A stretch of 64,000 nucleotides of DNA, taken from positions 1 to 64,000 of the forward strand of contig NZ_JALDPT010000029.1 in NCBI RefSeq assembly GCF_022695515.1, read 5' to 3'. Origin of the DNA: Phenylobacterium aquaticum (GTDB taxonomy: Bacteria; Pseudomonadota; Alphaproteobacteria; Caulobacterales; Caulobacteraceae). Both the position numbers and the translations under genes were made by a program. How positions within the stretch are numbered: the first letter of the stretch is position 1; each line of letters opens with the position of its first letter. The notes below the pieces were generated by a model, which worked only from the letters and a program-made list of their open reading frames with translations, was not told the DNA's origin and searched no databases. Of this stretch, positions 17,731-27,761 are shown piece by piece.

Positions 17731-18615
17731 CTAGGGTGTTTTTGAATGGGGCGCCTCGGCAAGGCCTTGCCAGATCGTGCCCTTCAGCCGCTCGGCGCCG
17801 CGGGTCTGTCGCGCCTCGGCGACGAACGCCGTCCGTGTCGCGTCCCAGTCCAGCCCGAAGACGTCCTTGAAGGCGGCCCCGAAGTCCGCGCCGCCGCGCA
17901 TCTCGGTGATCACCCGCGCCAGGCGGGGTTGAACATCGACAAAGCCGGCCCCGCCGCAGCGTGTCCGTAGAAACTCGACGAACCAGGCGCCGATGAATTC
18001 CAGCCGTCGATTGGCGGCGGGATCGGCCAGGTCGCCGGGGCTCAGGTCGTCCAAGACCGCGGCGGCGTCCGCCGCCGTATAACCGGCGATCGCCCGGGCC
18101 AGGCTGCGGTCATAGGGTTGGGGCGGATAGCCCAGGCTGCGACGGTACATGAAGCCGTCGGTCAGACCCCGTCCTTCGGCGATGAAACCGGGAACGCCGG
18201 AGGGGCGGACCTCGCGTCGGTCCTGGATGTGGGTGAGCTCGTGGGCCAGGGTCCCGGCGGACAGCACCGGATCGGACCTGAGATAGGCCAGTCCGACCTT
18301 GAACCGGTCCTTCATCGCCACGCCCAACACCCCCGGGGTCTCGGCCACGGTCACCTGCAGCGGCGCAGACAGGGGCGCGGCATCGGGCCAGGCCTGGGTC
18401 CGGGCCACCCAGTCATAGGCCGCCTGGACCCGGCCAGCGATGGCCTCGGCCTCCCCGGTCCCCAGCTCCGCCCGCCCGACGATGCGGATCCGGCCGTCCG
18501 GCGTCTCATAGATCTGCCGCATCCGGCCCTCGGCCCTGGCCACGGGCTGGCAGCCTAGAGTGGACGCCAGGGCCAGGACCGTCAGGGCGGCTGCAACCGG
18601 TTTCGAGCATCGCAT
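17731..18615 (-). CDS. Secreted gluzincin-like metallopeptidase, unknown family
   Basis: 294 aa from the ATG at 18615. Longer frames on this strand run through tRNA-Ser and are not real. The N-terminus is a signal peptide (MRCSKPVAAALTVLALAS) ending at LGC, a poor but possible lipobox. The zinc-binding motif AHELTHIQDRR is central, and GFIAEGRGLTDGF further on provides the Glu expected in MA-clan peptidases. It is probably periplasmic; its substrate is unknown. The gene starts ~130 bases downstream of the tRNA. Confidence 0.75.
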   Translation of the reverse strand: MRCSKPVAAALTVLALASTLGCQPVARAEGRMRQIYETPDGRIRIVGRAELGTGEAEAIAGRVQAAYDWVARTQAWPDAAPLSAPLQVTVAETPGVLGVAMKDRFKVGLAYLRSDPVLSAGTLAHELTHIQDRREVRPSGVPGFIAEGRGLTDGFMYRRSLGYPPQPYDRSLARAIAGYTAADAAAVLDDLSPGDLADPAANRRLEFIGAWFVEFLRTRCGGAGFVDVQPRLARVITEMRGGADFGAAFKDVFGLDWDATRTAFVAEARQTRGAERLKGTIWQGLAEAPHSKTP

Positions 18616-18744
18616 CGTCCTCGGTCCCCCCGGCCGCGAGCCCACTATGCCTGGGCCCACGCCCCGTGAAAGCCCGGAACCGGGCTCGGGCCAAGGCTCC
18701 GCCCCCGCGGAACGTCGGCAGACTCTGGACTGGAGATTAGGTCG

Positions 18745-18834
<90 letters not shown>

Positions 18835-18943
18835 GGAGCCGTCTGGAGGCCCCCAAGGGGGGCCCGCCGAGCGAGGGGCGGAACCTACTCATCCGACCCT
18901 TCCGAAGCAAGAGGCTGTTTAGCCCCGGGCTGCGGCTTCCGAT

Positions 18944-19438
18944 TCAGTCGTCGGCGGGCAGGACGGCGACGCCGTCTTCGTCGGCATAGAGACGGTCGCC
19001 GGGCACGAAGACCACGCCGCCGAAGGCGACGGGGGTGTCGACCACGCCCTCGCCGCGCTTGACGCTGCGCATGGGGTGGGAGCCCAGGGCCTTGACGCCC
19101 AGCTCCAGGGTGCCGAGCACGGCGGTGTCGCGCACCGCGCCGTTCACCACCACGCCGGACCAGCCGTTCTTCACCGCGTCGGCGCCCAGCATGTCGCCGA
19201 CCAGGGCCCGGTGCAGGGAGCCGCCGCCGTCGATCACCAGCACGCAGCCCTCGCCCGGCGTGGCGAGCGTGGCCTTCACGAGCGAATTGTCCTCGTGGCA
19301 ACGCACGGTGCGGATCGGGCCGGAAAAGGCGGTGCGGCCGCCATAGTCCTTGAACTGCAGTTCGCAGACCTCGATCTCGTCCTCGTGGGCGTCGCACAGG
19401 TCGGCGACGCTGACGCCCATCTCGTTGGGAAGGGTCAT
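18944..19438 (-). CDS. RraA family protein (ribonuclease E inhibitor / HMG aldolase type)
   Basis: 164 aa from the ATG at 19438, which overlaps the ligase stop as ATGA. The RraA fold motif [20 protein letters not shown], with the active-site Arg/Asp (RD), is intact, together with [13 protein letters not shown] near the N-terminus. Bacterial members either inhibit RNase E or act as class II aldolases/oxaloacetate decarboxylases (HMG/CHA aldolase). The sequence alone does not separate these. Coupling to an acyl-CoA ligase leans towards a metabolic role, but that is inference. Confidence 0.85.
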   Translation of the reverse strand: MTLPNEMGVSVADLCDAHEDEIEVCELQFKDYGGRTAFSGPIRTVRCHEDNSLVKATLATPGEGCVLVIDGGGSLHRALVGDMLGADAVKNGWSGVVVNGAVRDTAVLGTLELGVKALGSHPMRSVKRGEGVVDTPVAFGGVVFVPGDRLYADEDGVAVLPADD

Positions 19439-20985
19439 GCGGTGAGGGCCTCGCCTTTGTAGGAATCGCGCAGTTCGCGCTTGAGCACCTTGCCGATGTG
19501 GCTGCGCGGCAGGCTGTCGATCAGCACCAGGTCGGCCAGGCGCTGGGTCTTGCCGACCTTGCCGTTCACAAAGGCGCGGATCTCGGCCGGGTCGGCGCTG
19601 GCGCCGGTCTTCAACGCCACGAAGGCGACCGGGGTCTCGCCCCAGGCCTTGGAGGCGACGCCGACCACGGCGGCTTCCAGCACCGCCGGGTGCTGGACGA
19701 TCTCGGCCTCGAGGTCGGAGGGATAGATGTTGAAGCCGCCGGAGATGATCATGTCCTTCTTGCGGTCCATGAGCGTCAGGAAGCCGTCCTCGTCGAAGCG
19801 GCCGACATCGCCGGTGCGGATGTAGCGCAGGCCTTCCGGGCTGTACCACTCGGCCTCCGAGGTCTTGCCCGGCTGGTTGTGGTAGCCGACCATCATGGCG
19901 CCCGATCGCCCCACGACCTCGCCGATCTCGCCTTGGGCCACTTCCTTGCCGTCCTCGTCGATCAGGCGGATGTCGTGGCCGGGCAGGGGCTGGCCCACCG
20001 TGTGCAGCTTGTCGGGGAACTCGTGGGCGCGCAGGCCGCAGGAGCCGCCGCCCTCGGTCATGCCGTAATATTCGATCAGGCCGCCCGGCCAGCGCTTCAG
20101 CACGTCGGCCTTGATCTCGGCCGGGAAGGGCGCGCTGGTCGAGAACTTCATGACGAAGCTCGACAGGTCGTAGCTGTCGAAATCGGGCCGCTCCATCAGC
20201 CGGCGGTACTGTACGGGCACCAGCATGGCGTGGGTCACCCGGTGCTTTTCGGACAGCTTCAGGAACTGCTCGGCGTCGAACTTGGGCATCAGCACCGCCG
20301 TGCCGCCGTTCGACAGGGTCGGCAGGAAGGAGACGAGGGTGGTGTTGGAATAGAGCGGGGTCGAGATCATCGAGACCGCCGTGTCGGGATAGACCCCGCG
20401 GCGGATCTGGCCCCAGCGCATGGCGTGCGGCTGGACGATGCCCTTGGGCGTGCCGGTGGTGCCGGACGAATAGATGATGTTGAAGCCCTGGTCGGGGGTG
20501 ACGGTTACCGGGGCGGGCTTGGCGCCGGCCGGGGCCAGCCAGGCCTCGAAGGCGATCCCGGCGTCGGAGCCGTCCAGCGCCACGCGCTTGGCGGTGATAT
20601 CGCCCGCCACGCCGGCGAGCGCATCCGACACGCCCTTGTCCAGGAAGAAGACCTTGGCCCCGCAGTCCTTCAGCATGACCACCAGGCTCTCGGGCGTGGA
20701 GGAGGGGGCGAGGGGGGCGACGACGCCGCCGGCGCGCAGGATGCCGAAGAAGGTCGCGCCGTATTCCACGCTGGAGGTGGCGCAGATGGCGGCCACATCG
20801 GCATTGCCGACCCCGTCGCGCTGCAGGGCGACGGCGATGCGGTCCATCAGGCCGTCGAGTTCGCCATAGGTGATGGTGCGCTTGGCGTCGACCAGGGCGG
20901 GCTTGTCGGCGCGCTCCGCGGCCTGGGCGGCGATGACGTCGGCCAGGGTTCCGAATTCCTGGGTCAGGATGTCTTCGACGGACAT
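19435..20985 (-). CDS. Acyl-CoA synthetase (AMP-forming ligase)
   Basis: 516 aa, ATG at 20985 with a strong AGGAGG five bases upstream. The ANL-family motifs are complete: [12 protein letters not shown] (P-loop), YYGMTEGG (A5), [13 protein letters not shown] (A7), [19 protein letters not shown] (A8) and the catalytic Lys in [11 protein letters not shown]. It activates a carboxylic acid as acyl-AMP and transfers it to CoA. The acid cannot be read from sequence. It is divergent from a second ligase (21192-22667) and translationally coupled to the RraA-like gene. Confidence 0.88.
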   Translation of the reverse strand: MSVEDILTQEFGTLADVIAAQAAERADKPALVDAKRTITYGELDGLMDRIAVALQRDGVGNADVAAICATSSVEYGATFFGILRAGGVVAPLAPSSTPESLVVMLKDCGAKVFFLDKGVSDALAGVAGDITAKRVALDGSDAGIAFEAWLAPAGAKPAPVTVTPDQGFNIIYSSGTTGTPKGIVQPHAMRWGQIRRGVYPDTAVSMISTPLYSNTTLVSFLPTLSNGGTAVLMPKFDAEQFLKLSEKHRVTHAMLVPVQYRRLMERPDFDSYDLSSFVMKFSTSAPFPAEIKADVLKRWPGGLIEYYGMTEGGGSCGLRAHEFPDKLHTVGQPLPGHDIRLIDEDGKEVAQGEIGEVVGRSGAMMVGYHNQPGKTSEAEWYSPEGLRYIRTGDVGRFDEDGFLTLMDRKKDMIISGGFNIYPSDLEAEIVQHPAVLEAAVVGVASKAWGETPVAFVALKTGASADPAEIRAFVNGKVGKTQRLADLVLIDSLPRSHIGKVLKRELRDSYKGEALTA

Positions 20986-21191
20986 GGGGCCTCCTACCTA
21001 CCGATCGTTCGAATTGTTGGGTCCTCTTAGGCCGGAAAGCGCGGCCCCCGCAATCGCCCGCTTGCCGCCAAGGCCTGACGTGGAGGAAAGTAGCCGGGAC
21101 CGCTCTTTCCTATCGGCGGCGACAGCTATTTTCAAAAGACGCCTGGCGTCGCGGCCCCCCCGCCGACCAGGCCATTGGGACGGAACATATT

Positions 21192-22667
21192 ATGGCCGAC
21201 GACACCCCCGAAATGATCTCCCTGGGCGCCAAGCTCAAGCAGTGGGCGGAGCTGAAGCCCGACGCCCCGGCGGTCTCCTGCAAGGACGAGACGCTCACCT
21301 ATGGCCAGTTCCACCGCCTGACCAACCGCGCGGCCCGCGGCCTGGCGGCGCTGGGGGTCAAGCACGGGGACCTGGTGACGCTCGGCCTGCCCAACTCCAT
21401 CGACTTCGCCGTCGCCTGCTGGGGCCTGTGGAAGCTCGGCGCGACGCCGCAGCCGGTCTCCTTCCGCCTGCCCCAGGCGGAGCTGGAGGCGATCATGGAG
21501 CTGGCCGCGACCCCGATCGTCATCGCCGACTTCAAGATGGTGATCGATCGGCCCTTGGTGACCCTGGCCGACATCCTGGCGAAGTCCGACGACGACAGCG
21601 ACCTGCCCGACGCTACCGCCCCGGTGTCCAAGGCGCCGACCAGCGGCGGCTCCACCGGCCGGCCGAAGCTGATCCTGTCCGGCCAGCCGGGGGTGACGGC
21701 GGCGGTGACGCCGGAGGTCGGCGGCTGGCGGATGCGCACCGGTTCGATCGCTCTGCTGCCCGCCCCGCTCTATCACAACGCCGGCTTCGGCATGATGATG
21801 GCCGCCTTCGGCCAGGGCGCCCACATGGTGATCCTGCCGCGCTTCGACCCCGAGGGGACCCTGGCGGCGATCCAGGCGCACAAGGCGACCTGGATCTATC
21901 TGGTGCCCACCATGATGACCCGCATCTGGCGGCTGCCGGAGGAGACTCGGGGCGCCTATGACCTGTCGTCTCTGGAGACCCTCTGGCACCTGGCCGCGCC
22001 CTGCCCGGCCTGGCTGAAGGAGGCGTTCATCCACTGGGTGGGGCCTGAGACAGTGATGGAGCTCTATGCCGGCACCGAGGCCCAGGCCGTGACCACCATC
22101 ACCGGGACGGAATGGCTGGAGCATCGCGGCTCGGTCGGCCGTGTGACCGTGGGCGAGATGATCGCCGTCGGCGAGGACGGGTCTGTGCTGCCGCCCGGCG
22201 AGGTGGGCGAGATCTATATGCGCCGTCCGGCCGGCGCGCCGCCGTCCTACAAATATCTGGGGGCCACGGCCAAGACGCTGGAGGGCGGCTGGGAGAGCCT
22301 GGGCGACATCGGCTGGTTCGACGCCGACGGCTATCTGTACCTCGCCGACCGGCGCACCGACATGATCCTGGTCGGCGGATCCAACGTCTATCCGGCCGAG
22401 ATCGAGGCGGCCCTGGAGGAGCACGGCGCGGTGCAGTCCTGCGCGGTGATCGGCATCCCCGACGACGACCTGGGCAACCTGATCCACGCCATCGTCCAGA
22501 CCAAGGGCGAATGCGACGAGGCTGCCCTGCGCGAGCACCTGTCGGGCCGGCTGGTCACCTACAAGCAGCCCCGGACCTACGAGTTCGTCGACGAGCCCCT
22601 GCGCGACGACGCCGGCAAGGTGCGCCGCTCGGCGCTCAGGGAGGCGAGGCTGAAGCCGGTCGCTTAA
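21192..22667 (+). CDS. Acyl-CoA synthetase (AMP-forming ligase), steroid/bile-acid ligase-like
   Basis: 491 aa. The P-loop is the unusual SGGSTGRPKLI rather than SGTTGxPKG, a variant I associate with bile-acid or steroid-type CoA ligases (from memory; would need a search). Other motifs are standard: ELYAGTEAQAVT, GDIGWFDADGYLYLADRRTD, GSNVYPAEIE, and Lys in DDAGKVRRSAL. It is divergent from the first ligase across a ~200-base gap that contains no gene. Its TAA stop overlaps the TAA of the convergent ABC exporter as TTAA. Confidence 0.85.
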   Translation: MADDTPEMISLGAKLKQWAELKPDAPAVSCKDETLTYGQFHRLTNRAARGLAALGVKHGDLVTLGLPNSIDFAVACWGLWKLGATPQPVSFRLPQAELEAIMELAATPIVIADFKMVIDRPLVTLADILAKSDDDSDLPDATAPVSKAPTSGGSTGRPKLILSGQPGVTAAVTPEVGGWRMRTGSIALLPAPLYHNAGFGMMMAAFGQGAHMVILPRFDPEGTLAAIQAHKATWIYLVPTMMTRIWRLPEETRGAYDLSSLETLWHLAAPCPAWLKEAFIHWVGPETVMELYAGTEAQAVTTITGTEWLEHRGSVGRVTVGEMIAVGEDGSVLPPGEVGEIYMRRPAGAPPSYKYLGATAKTLEGGWESLGDIGWFDADGYLYLADRRTDMILVGGSNVYPAEIEAALEEHGAVQSCAVIGIPDDDLGNLIHAIVQTKGECDEAALREHLSGRLVTYKQPRTYEFVDEPLRDDAGKVRRSALREARLKPVA

Positions 22668-24514
22668 GCCGCCGCGTCGCCGAACTGCAGGGCGGCCAGG
22701 CGGGCGTAGAGCCCGCCGCGGTGCGTCAGCTCCTGGTGCGTGCCCTGCTCGACCACGCGGCCGGCGTCCATCACCACGATGCGGTCGGCCTTGAGCACGG
22801 TCGCCAGGCGGTGGGCGATGACGAGGGTGGTGTGGCCGTCCATGGCGCCGTCGAGGGCGCGCTGGACAAGCTGCTCGTTCTCGGCGTCCAGCGCGCTGGT
22901 CGCTTCGTCGAGCAGCAGGATCGGCGCCTCGCGGACCAGGGCCCGAGCGATGGCCAGGCGTTGGCGCTGGCCGCCAGACAGGCTGCGGGCGCGCTCGCCC
23001 AGCGGGGTGTCGTAGCCTTGGGGCAGGGCCTGGATGAAGCCGTCAGCCTGGGCGGCCCGGGCGGCGGCGTGGATCTCGGCCTCGCTGGCGCCCTCGCGGC
23101 CGAAGCGGATGTTCTCGGTCGGCGAACCCGAGAACAACGGGCTCTCCTGGGCGACCAGCGCCATGCGGCGGCGGACTTCGGCCGGGTCGGCGTCGCGCAG
23201 GTCGACGCCGTCGACGCGGACCACGCCCGTTTGCGGATCATAGAAGCGCAGCAGCAGGCGGAAGACGGTGCTCTTGCCGGCGCCGGACGGGCCGACCAGG
23301 GCCACCCGCTCGCCGGGGGCCACGCGCAAGGTGAAGCCGGAGAGCGCCGGCAGGTCCGGGCGGCCGGGGTAGGCGAAGGTGACATTGTCGAAGGCGACCT
23401 CGCCCGCGCCCGCCACCGGCAGGTGCTTGGGGACCACGGGGGCCGAAATGCCAGGCTGGGCGTCGAGCAGGTCGGAGATCCGCTCCATCGCGCCGGCGGC
23501 TTTCTGGACATCGCCCCAGGTCTCGCCGAGCGCGCCCACCGAACTGGCGGCGAGCACGGAGAGCAGGGCGAACTGGAAGAGCGCCCCCCAGCTCATGTCG
23601 CCACGCAGGCCGGCATGGACGCCCAGCCAGAAGATCGCCACCACGCCGCCGAAGACCAGTGCGATGACCGCGGCGGTCATGATCGCGCGGGCGGTCATGC
23701 GGCGCAGAGAGGTGCGGAACGAGGCCTCGACCGCGTCGCCGAAGCGGGCGGCGCCGGAGGCTTCGCGCCCGAAGGCCTGGACGATCTCCAGGGCGTCGAG
23801 GGTTTCGCCGGCATGGCCGACGGCCTTGGCGAACTGGTCCTGGGTGGAGGCGGTCAGCTTGCGGACCTGGCGGCCGAACAGGAAGAGCGGCGCCAGGACG
23901 ACAGGGAAGATCAAGAGGACCAGGCCGGTCAGGTGGGGGCTCACCACCATCAGCATGATCAGGGCGCCGATCAGGGTCAGGAAATTTCGCAGCGCCATGG
24001 AGACCGAGGTGGAGAGCAGGCTCTCGACGATCTGGATGTCGGTGGTCAGGCGCGACAGCACCTCGCCGGTCTTGGTGGCCAGGAAGAAGGCCGGGTCGAG
24101 GGTGAGGATATGGGCGTAGGTGGCCTTGCGCAGGTCGGCGACGATCCGCTCGCCCAGCTTGGTGACGAAGAAATAGCGAAGGGCCGAGGACAGGGCGAGG
24201 GCGACGGCGACGGCGCCCAACAGGATGAACCAGGCGTCGACGGATTGCGGGTTGGCCTTGGCCGAGGTCAGGTGGTCGACGAGCAGGCGGACGGCGGCGG
24301 ACAGGCCCAGGGTGGCGGCCGTCGCGGTCAGCAGGAACACGCTGGCGAAGCCCGCATCGGCCTTGTGCGCCCCGATGAACGGCAGGAGCCGGCCGAGCGC
24401 TTTGACATTGCGGCTGCGCGGTCTGCGCTGCGCGGCCTCGGAGATCTCCTGCACCAGAGCGGCCCCTGCCGTCGGCCGGCCGTCCACCTGAGGCTCGGCC
24501 CCCAAATCACTCAT
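22664..24514 (-). CDS. ABC exporter, MsbA-like permease/ATPase fusion
   Basis: 616 aa from the ATG at 24514 (MSDLGAEPQVDG). The longer frame to 24646 overlaps rpmE and its promoter. An N-terminal six-helix transmembrane domain is followed by one ATPase domain with Walker A GPSGAGKST, signature LSGGQRQR, Walker B ILLLDEATSALD and H-loop IAHRLAT. Homodimers of this type export lipids (MsbA, LPS core-lipid A) or drugs. The rather long, Arg-rich N-terminus (RRPRSRNVKALGRLLPF) is typical of alphaproteobacterial members. The substrate is not determined. Confidence 0.88.
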   Translation of the reverse strand: MSDLGAEPQVDGRPTAGAALVQEISEAAQRRPRSRNVKALGRLLPFIGAHKADAGFASVFLLTATAATLGLSAAVRLLVDHLTSAKANPQSVDAWFILLGAVAVALALSSALRYFFVTKLGERIVADLRKATYAHILTLDPAFFLATKTGEVLSRLTTDIQIVESLLSTSVSMALRNFLTLIGALIMLMVVSPHLTGLVLLIFPVVLAPLFLFGRQVRKLTASTQDQFAKAVGHAGETLDALEIVQAFGREASGAARFGDAVEASFRTSLRRMTARAIMTAAVIALVFGGVVAIFWLGVHAGLRGDMSWGALFQFALLSVLAASSVGALGETWGDVQKAAGAMERISDLLDAQPGISAPVVPKHLPVAGAGEVAFDNVTFAYPGRPDLPALSGFTLRVAPGERVALVGPSGAGKSTVFRLLLRFYDPQTGVVRVDGVDLRDADPAEVRRRMALVAQESPLFSGSPTENIRFGREGASEAEIHAAARAAQADGFIQALPQGYDTPLGERARSLSGGQRQRLAIARALVREAPILLLDEATSALDAENEQLVQRALDGAMDGHTTLVIAHRLATVLKADRIVVMDAGRVVEQGTHQELTHRGGLYARLAALQFGDAAA

Positions 24515-24527
24515 GAAAATCGCGCCC

Positions 24528-24557
24528 TTGCTCTTGCCCCGCCTTTTCCTGTATAGG
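24528..24557 (+). promoter_or_regulatory. Putative rpmE promoter
   Basis: TTGCTC (24528-24533) and TATAGG (24552-24557) with an 18-base spacer, about 75 bases ahead of the rpmE ATG. It lies just outside the start of the divergent ABC exporter gene. Called by eye. Confidence 0.4.
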
Positions 24558-24632
24558 CGCGGCTCGTTCGCGCCCGCCCACTCGGCGGGCCGTCCTCTTT
24601 GATGCCGCTCCTTTAGGTCGGATGCCTCCGAA

Positions 24633-24857
24633 ATGAAACAAGACACCCATCCCGACTATCACTTCATCACCGTGGTGATGACGGACGGCACGAGCTATCA
24701 GACGCGCTCCACCTACGGGAAGCCGGGCGCGACGCTGAACCTCGATATCGATCCGAAGACCCACCCGGCGTGGACCGGCGGCAACCAGCAACTGCTGGAC
24801 CGTGGCGGTCGCGTGTCGCGCTTCAACGCCAAGTTCGGCGCGTTCACCCGCAAGTAA
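24633..24857 (+). CDS. rpmE: 50S ribosomal protein L31 (zinc-free form)
   Basis: 74 aa, close to the alphaproteobacterial L31 pattern ([40 protein letters not shown]). It has no cysteines, so it is the C-minus paralogue type that does not bind zinc. A strong bidirectional terminator follows at 24893. The start is fixed by the conserved [10 protein letters not shown]. It is monocistronic and divergent from the ABC exporter. Confidence 0.95.
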   Translation: MKQDTHPDYHFITVVMTDGTSYQTRSTYGKPGATLNLDIDPKTHPAWTGGNQQLLDRGGRVSRFNAKFGAFTRK

Positions 24858-24892
24858 GTCGCGGCGGCCCCGGCCGCTTCGATCCAGATCAA

Positions 24893-24925
24893 AAAAAGCG
24901 CCGCGTGACTCACGCGGCGCTTTTT
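24893..24925. terminator. Bidirectional intrinsic terminator
   Basis: Perfect 15-base-pair stem: AAAAAGCGCCGCGTG (24893-24907), loop ACT, CACGCGGCGCTTTTT (24911-24925). The T tract ends rpmE on the plus strand; the A tract becomes a U tract for the TonB receptor gene that ends at 24975 on the minus strand. Confidence 0.92.
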
Positions 24926-24974
24926 CTGTTGCCCGGTCACCCCCGCCGGACGGACCGCCCGGCGGGGGCTTGGA

Positions 24975-27761
24975 TCACCAGGACTTGGTCACCGCCACGC
25001 CATAGGTGCGCGGCTCGTTGTAGAAGGCGTTGCGATAGAGCCCGGAGGAATCGTCGGTGAGGTAGGTGTCGGTGATCACCTGCTCGTCCGTGGCGTTCTT
25101 GACGAAGCCCTCCAGGGTCCAGCCCTTGGCCCGGTTGGCGAAGGTCAGGGTCAGGTTGACGTTCTGCCAGCCGCGGATCCTGTCCGCCTCGCTGTTATAG
25201 ATCCGCGCGAAGGTCTCCGACTGCCGGTAGTAGTCGGCGCGCGCCACGGCGTCCCAGCCATTGCCGAAGTCGCGCGTGTACTGGGCGCCCACCGAGGTGG
25301 TCCAATGCGGGGCGTTGGGCAGCTCCTTGCCCTTCAGGTTCACCGCCACCCCGTCGCTCGCCGTGCCGAAGCTTCCCGAGCAGAGGCCGAGGATCGCGAA
25401 GGGGTTGTTGGTGGCGTTGGCGTAGGCCACCGCCGCCGCCGCCGCGGTGGTCGAGACCACGCAGTTGGAAGCCGCGGAGGACTTCACCACCACCAGGCTG
25501 GTGTCGCCCTGGGTGCGGTCGAAGGTGTCGACCGAGGAGCCGCTGGTGATCTCGGTGTCGAGATAGCCGATCGAGGTGTTGAACCTCAGGGCGTGGGTCG
25601 GCGACCAGATCGATTCCAGTTCCACCCCCTTGATTCTGGCGTCGATGTTCTCGTTGGTCGAGGCGCGGTTGACGATCTTCGACACCTGGTAGCCGGTGTA
25701 GTCGTAATAGAAGACCGAGCCGTTGAGGATCAGCGAGCCGCCGAGCAGGGCGTTCTTGGTTCCGATCTCGAAGGAGTTCACGAACTCCGGGTCGAAGGTC
25801 GGCTTGCCGCAGATCACCCCACCGGTGTTGGTGCAGGGGCTGTTGACGCCGCCGGCCTTATAGCCCCGCGAATAGAAGGCGTAGACCATGGTGGAGTCGG
25901 TGAAGCCCAGGTCCGGCTTCCAGTCGAATCCGAACCGGCCGGTCGTCTCCTTGAACTCCACATGCTGGTTGGTGATGCTTGAGACCCCCGATCCCGTGGT
26001 GCCCAGGGTGACGGTGTGGCTCTCAATGTGCTTGTCGTCGTCGGTGTAGCGCAGGCCCAGCGTCCATTTGAAATTGTCAGCCATCCGCCAATAGAGCTCG
26101 CCGAACAGGGCGTTCGATTGCAGGTGATAGGGGGAGTAGGCGTCGTAGTAATTGTGGCCGGAACGGTTGGGATCCTGGCTGGTGTCGATGGCCACACAGG
26201 ACGAGCCGCTGGTGCAGTTGGCGTTGCCGGTCTTCAGATAGTTGTTCAGCTGGTAATAGGCCGTGCCCGTGTTGAACATCACGTAGTAGTCGCCGGTCGA
26301 TTTGAAATCCAAGGCGATGGCGCCGACATTGAAGTTCCACGGGCCGTCGAAATTCGACTGCAGCCGCACCTCCTGGCTCCATTGCTTGGAGCTGCCGGCC
26401 GAGATGTCGCTGGTGGTGAAGCGGTTATAGGCGCCGTTCTGGGCGTCGCTGACCACGCCTGACGGGAACAGGGCCGCGTAGATGGCGTTGTAGACCGCCG
26501 AGCCGCCGACCGCCGCGGCGAAGGCGTTGACCGCGTTCGGCGTGGTGTTGAACGTCGTCGAGGGCGTGTAGCGGTTGTAGTCCTGGCGCGTGTAGATGTC
26601 GTTGCGCGAGGTCGAGGTCAGGGAGGTCAGCTTCAGGGCGTCGGTGACGTCCCACTCCAGGTTCAGCTCCCAGATGTCGGTGTGGGCGCGATAGATGGGG
26701 TCGAAGGTCGACTCGATGTTGCGGACGTTCTGATCCTGCATCTTGCCCGCATAGGCGTCGCCGGTCTGCAGACCGGTCAGGGTCCCGAACAGGCCGCCGA
26801 GCGTGGCCTGGGAATTGACCGTGCCGAGCGCGTCGGAGGAATAGAGCGAGGTCGCCTTGCAGCCCTGGCTGAAGAAGCCCTTCTCGATCGTGGCGATCGC
26901 GGACACGCCGGAGAAGCTGGCCCCGCCCACGCTGGAGGGCCCGGTGTCCTTGGTGCAGTACTGCTTGCCGATCCGCGAGCGATTGTCGTCCTCGGCGAAG
27001 CGGTCATACATCAGCGAGGCCTTGAACCGGTCGGTCGGGGTCCAGGCCAGGGTCGCGCGCACGCCATAGAGGTCGCGGTTGTCGGCGTCGTTGCCGGTGA
27101 CGATGTTCTTGCCATAGCCGTCCCGGCGAAGGGTCGACCCGGCCACCCGCAGGGCGAGCTGATCGCCGATCGGCACATTGATCATGCCGCGGAACTTCTC
27201 CTCGCCATAATTGCCCAATTCCATGCGGGCGTTGGCCTCGAAGTGATCGACCGGCTTGTTGGTGATCATATTGACCACCCCGCCGGTGGCGTTGCGGCCA
27301 TAGAGCGTGCCTTGCGGGCCGCGCAGGACCTCCACCCGCTCGACGTCATAGAACTCGGTCTCGAACAGGTTGTTGGCGGTGAGCGGGGCGTTGTTCAGGT
27401 GGATGCCGGTGCCGGCGTCCCCTGAGCCGGCCACCAGCTTGGAGCCGACGCCGCGGATCTGGAAATTGTACCCGGTGAAATTGCCCTTCGAGAAATTGAC
27501 GTTGGGAATGGCCAGAACCAGGTTCGGGCCGCCGTCGATCTTCTGTTTCTGAAGCGCGTCCTGGCTGAAGGCCGAGACGGCGATCGGCACGTCCTGGATC
27601 GACTCTTCCTTCTTCTGGGCGGTGACCACCAGTTCCTCGATCACATTGGCGGTGTCCGAGCCTGCGGCCGCGTGGGCCGGGGTCTGGAAGGCCAGGAGCG
27701 CGAGGGTCGAGGCGCCCAGGGTCAAGGACAGGCGCGCGCGCGCCCGTATGGCGAGTGTCAT
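24975..27761 (-). CDS. TonB-dependent receptor 1
   Basis: 928 aa. Signal peptide ends near TPAHAAAG (residue ~33). A TonB box-like VIEELVVTAQKKEESIQDVP precedes the plug domain (QIRGVGSKLV, RVEVLRGPQGTLYGRNATGG). The beta-barrel follows and ends in the aromatic-terminated strand YGVAVTKSW. Extracellular loops hold paired cysteines (for example NCTSGSSCVA and SPCTNTGGVICGK) likely to be disulfides. These receptors import siderophores, carbohydrates or xenobiotics; the ligand cannot be read. No sensor or partner gene lies next to it; a 535-base gene-free stretch is upstream. Confidence 0.92.
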   Translation of the reverse strand: MTLAIRARARLSLTLGASTLALLAFQTPAHAAAGSDTANVIEELVVTAQKKEESIQDVPIAVSAFSQDALQKQKIDGGPNLVLAIPNVNFSKGNFTGYNFQIRGVGSKLVAGSGDAGTGIHLNNAPLTANNLFETEFYDVERVEVLRGPQGTLYGRNATGGVVNMITNKPVDHFEANARMELGNYGEEKFRGMINVPIGDQLALRVAGSTLRRDGYGKNIVTGNDADNRDLYGVRATLAWTPTDRFKASLMYDRFAEDDNRSRIGKQYCTKDTGPSSVGGASFSGVSAIATIEKGFFSQGCKATSLYSSDALGTVNSQATLGGLFGTLTGLQTGDAYAGKMQDQNVRNIESTFDPIYRAHTDIWELNLEWDVTDALKLTSLTSTSRNDIYTRQDYNRYTPSTTFNTTPNAVNAFAAAVGGSAVYNAIYAALFPSGVVSDAQNGAYNRFTTSDISAGSSKQWSQEVRLQSNFDGPWNFNVGAIALDFKSTGDYYVMFNTGTAYYQLNNYLKTGNANCTSGSSCVAIDTSQDPNRSGHNYYDAYSPYHLQSNALFGELYWRMADNFKWTLGLRYTDDDKHIESHTVTLGTTGSGVSSITNQHVEFKETTGRFGFDWKPDLGFTDSTMVYAFYSRGYKAGGVNSPCTNTGGVICGKPTFDPEFVNSFEIGTKNALLGGSLILNGSVFYYDYTGYQVSKIVNRASTNENIDARIKGVELESIWSPTHALRFNTSIGYLDTEITSGSSVDTFDRTQGDTSLVVVKSSAASNCVVSTTAAAAAVAYANATNNPFAILGLCSGSFGTASDGVAVNLKGKELPNAPHWTTSVGAQYTRDFGNGWDAVARADYYRQSETFARIYNSEADRIRGWQNVNLTLTFANRAKGWTLEGFVKNATDEQVITDTYLTDDSSGLYRNAFYNEPRTYGVAVTKSW

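Noticed and set aside
22112-24556. 814-codon plus-strand frame
   Set aside because: Overlaps an acyl-CoA ligase and the antisense of the ABC exporter.
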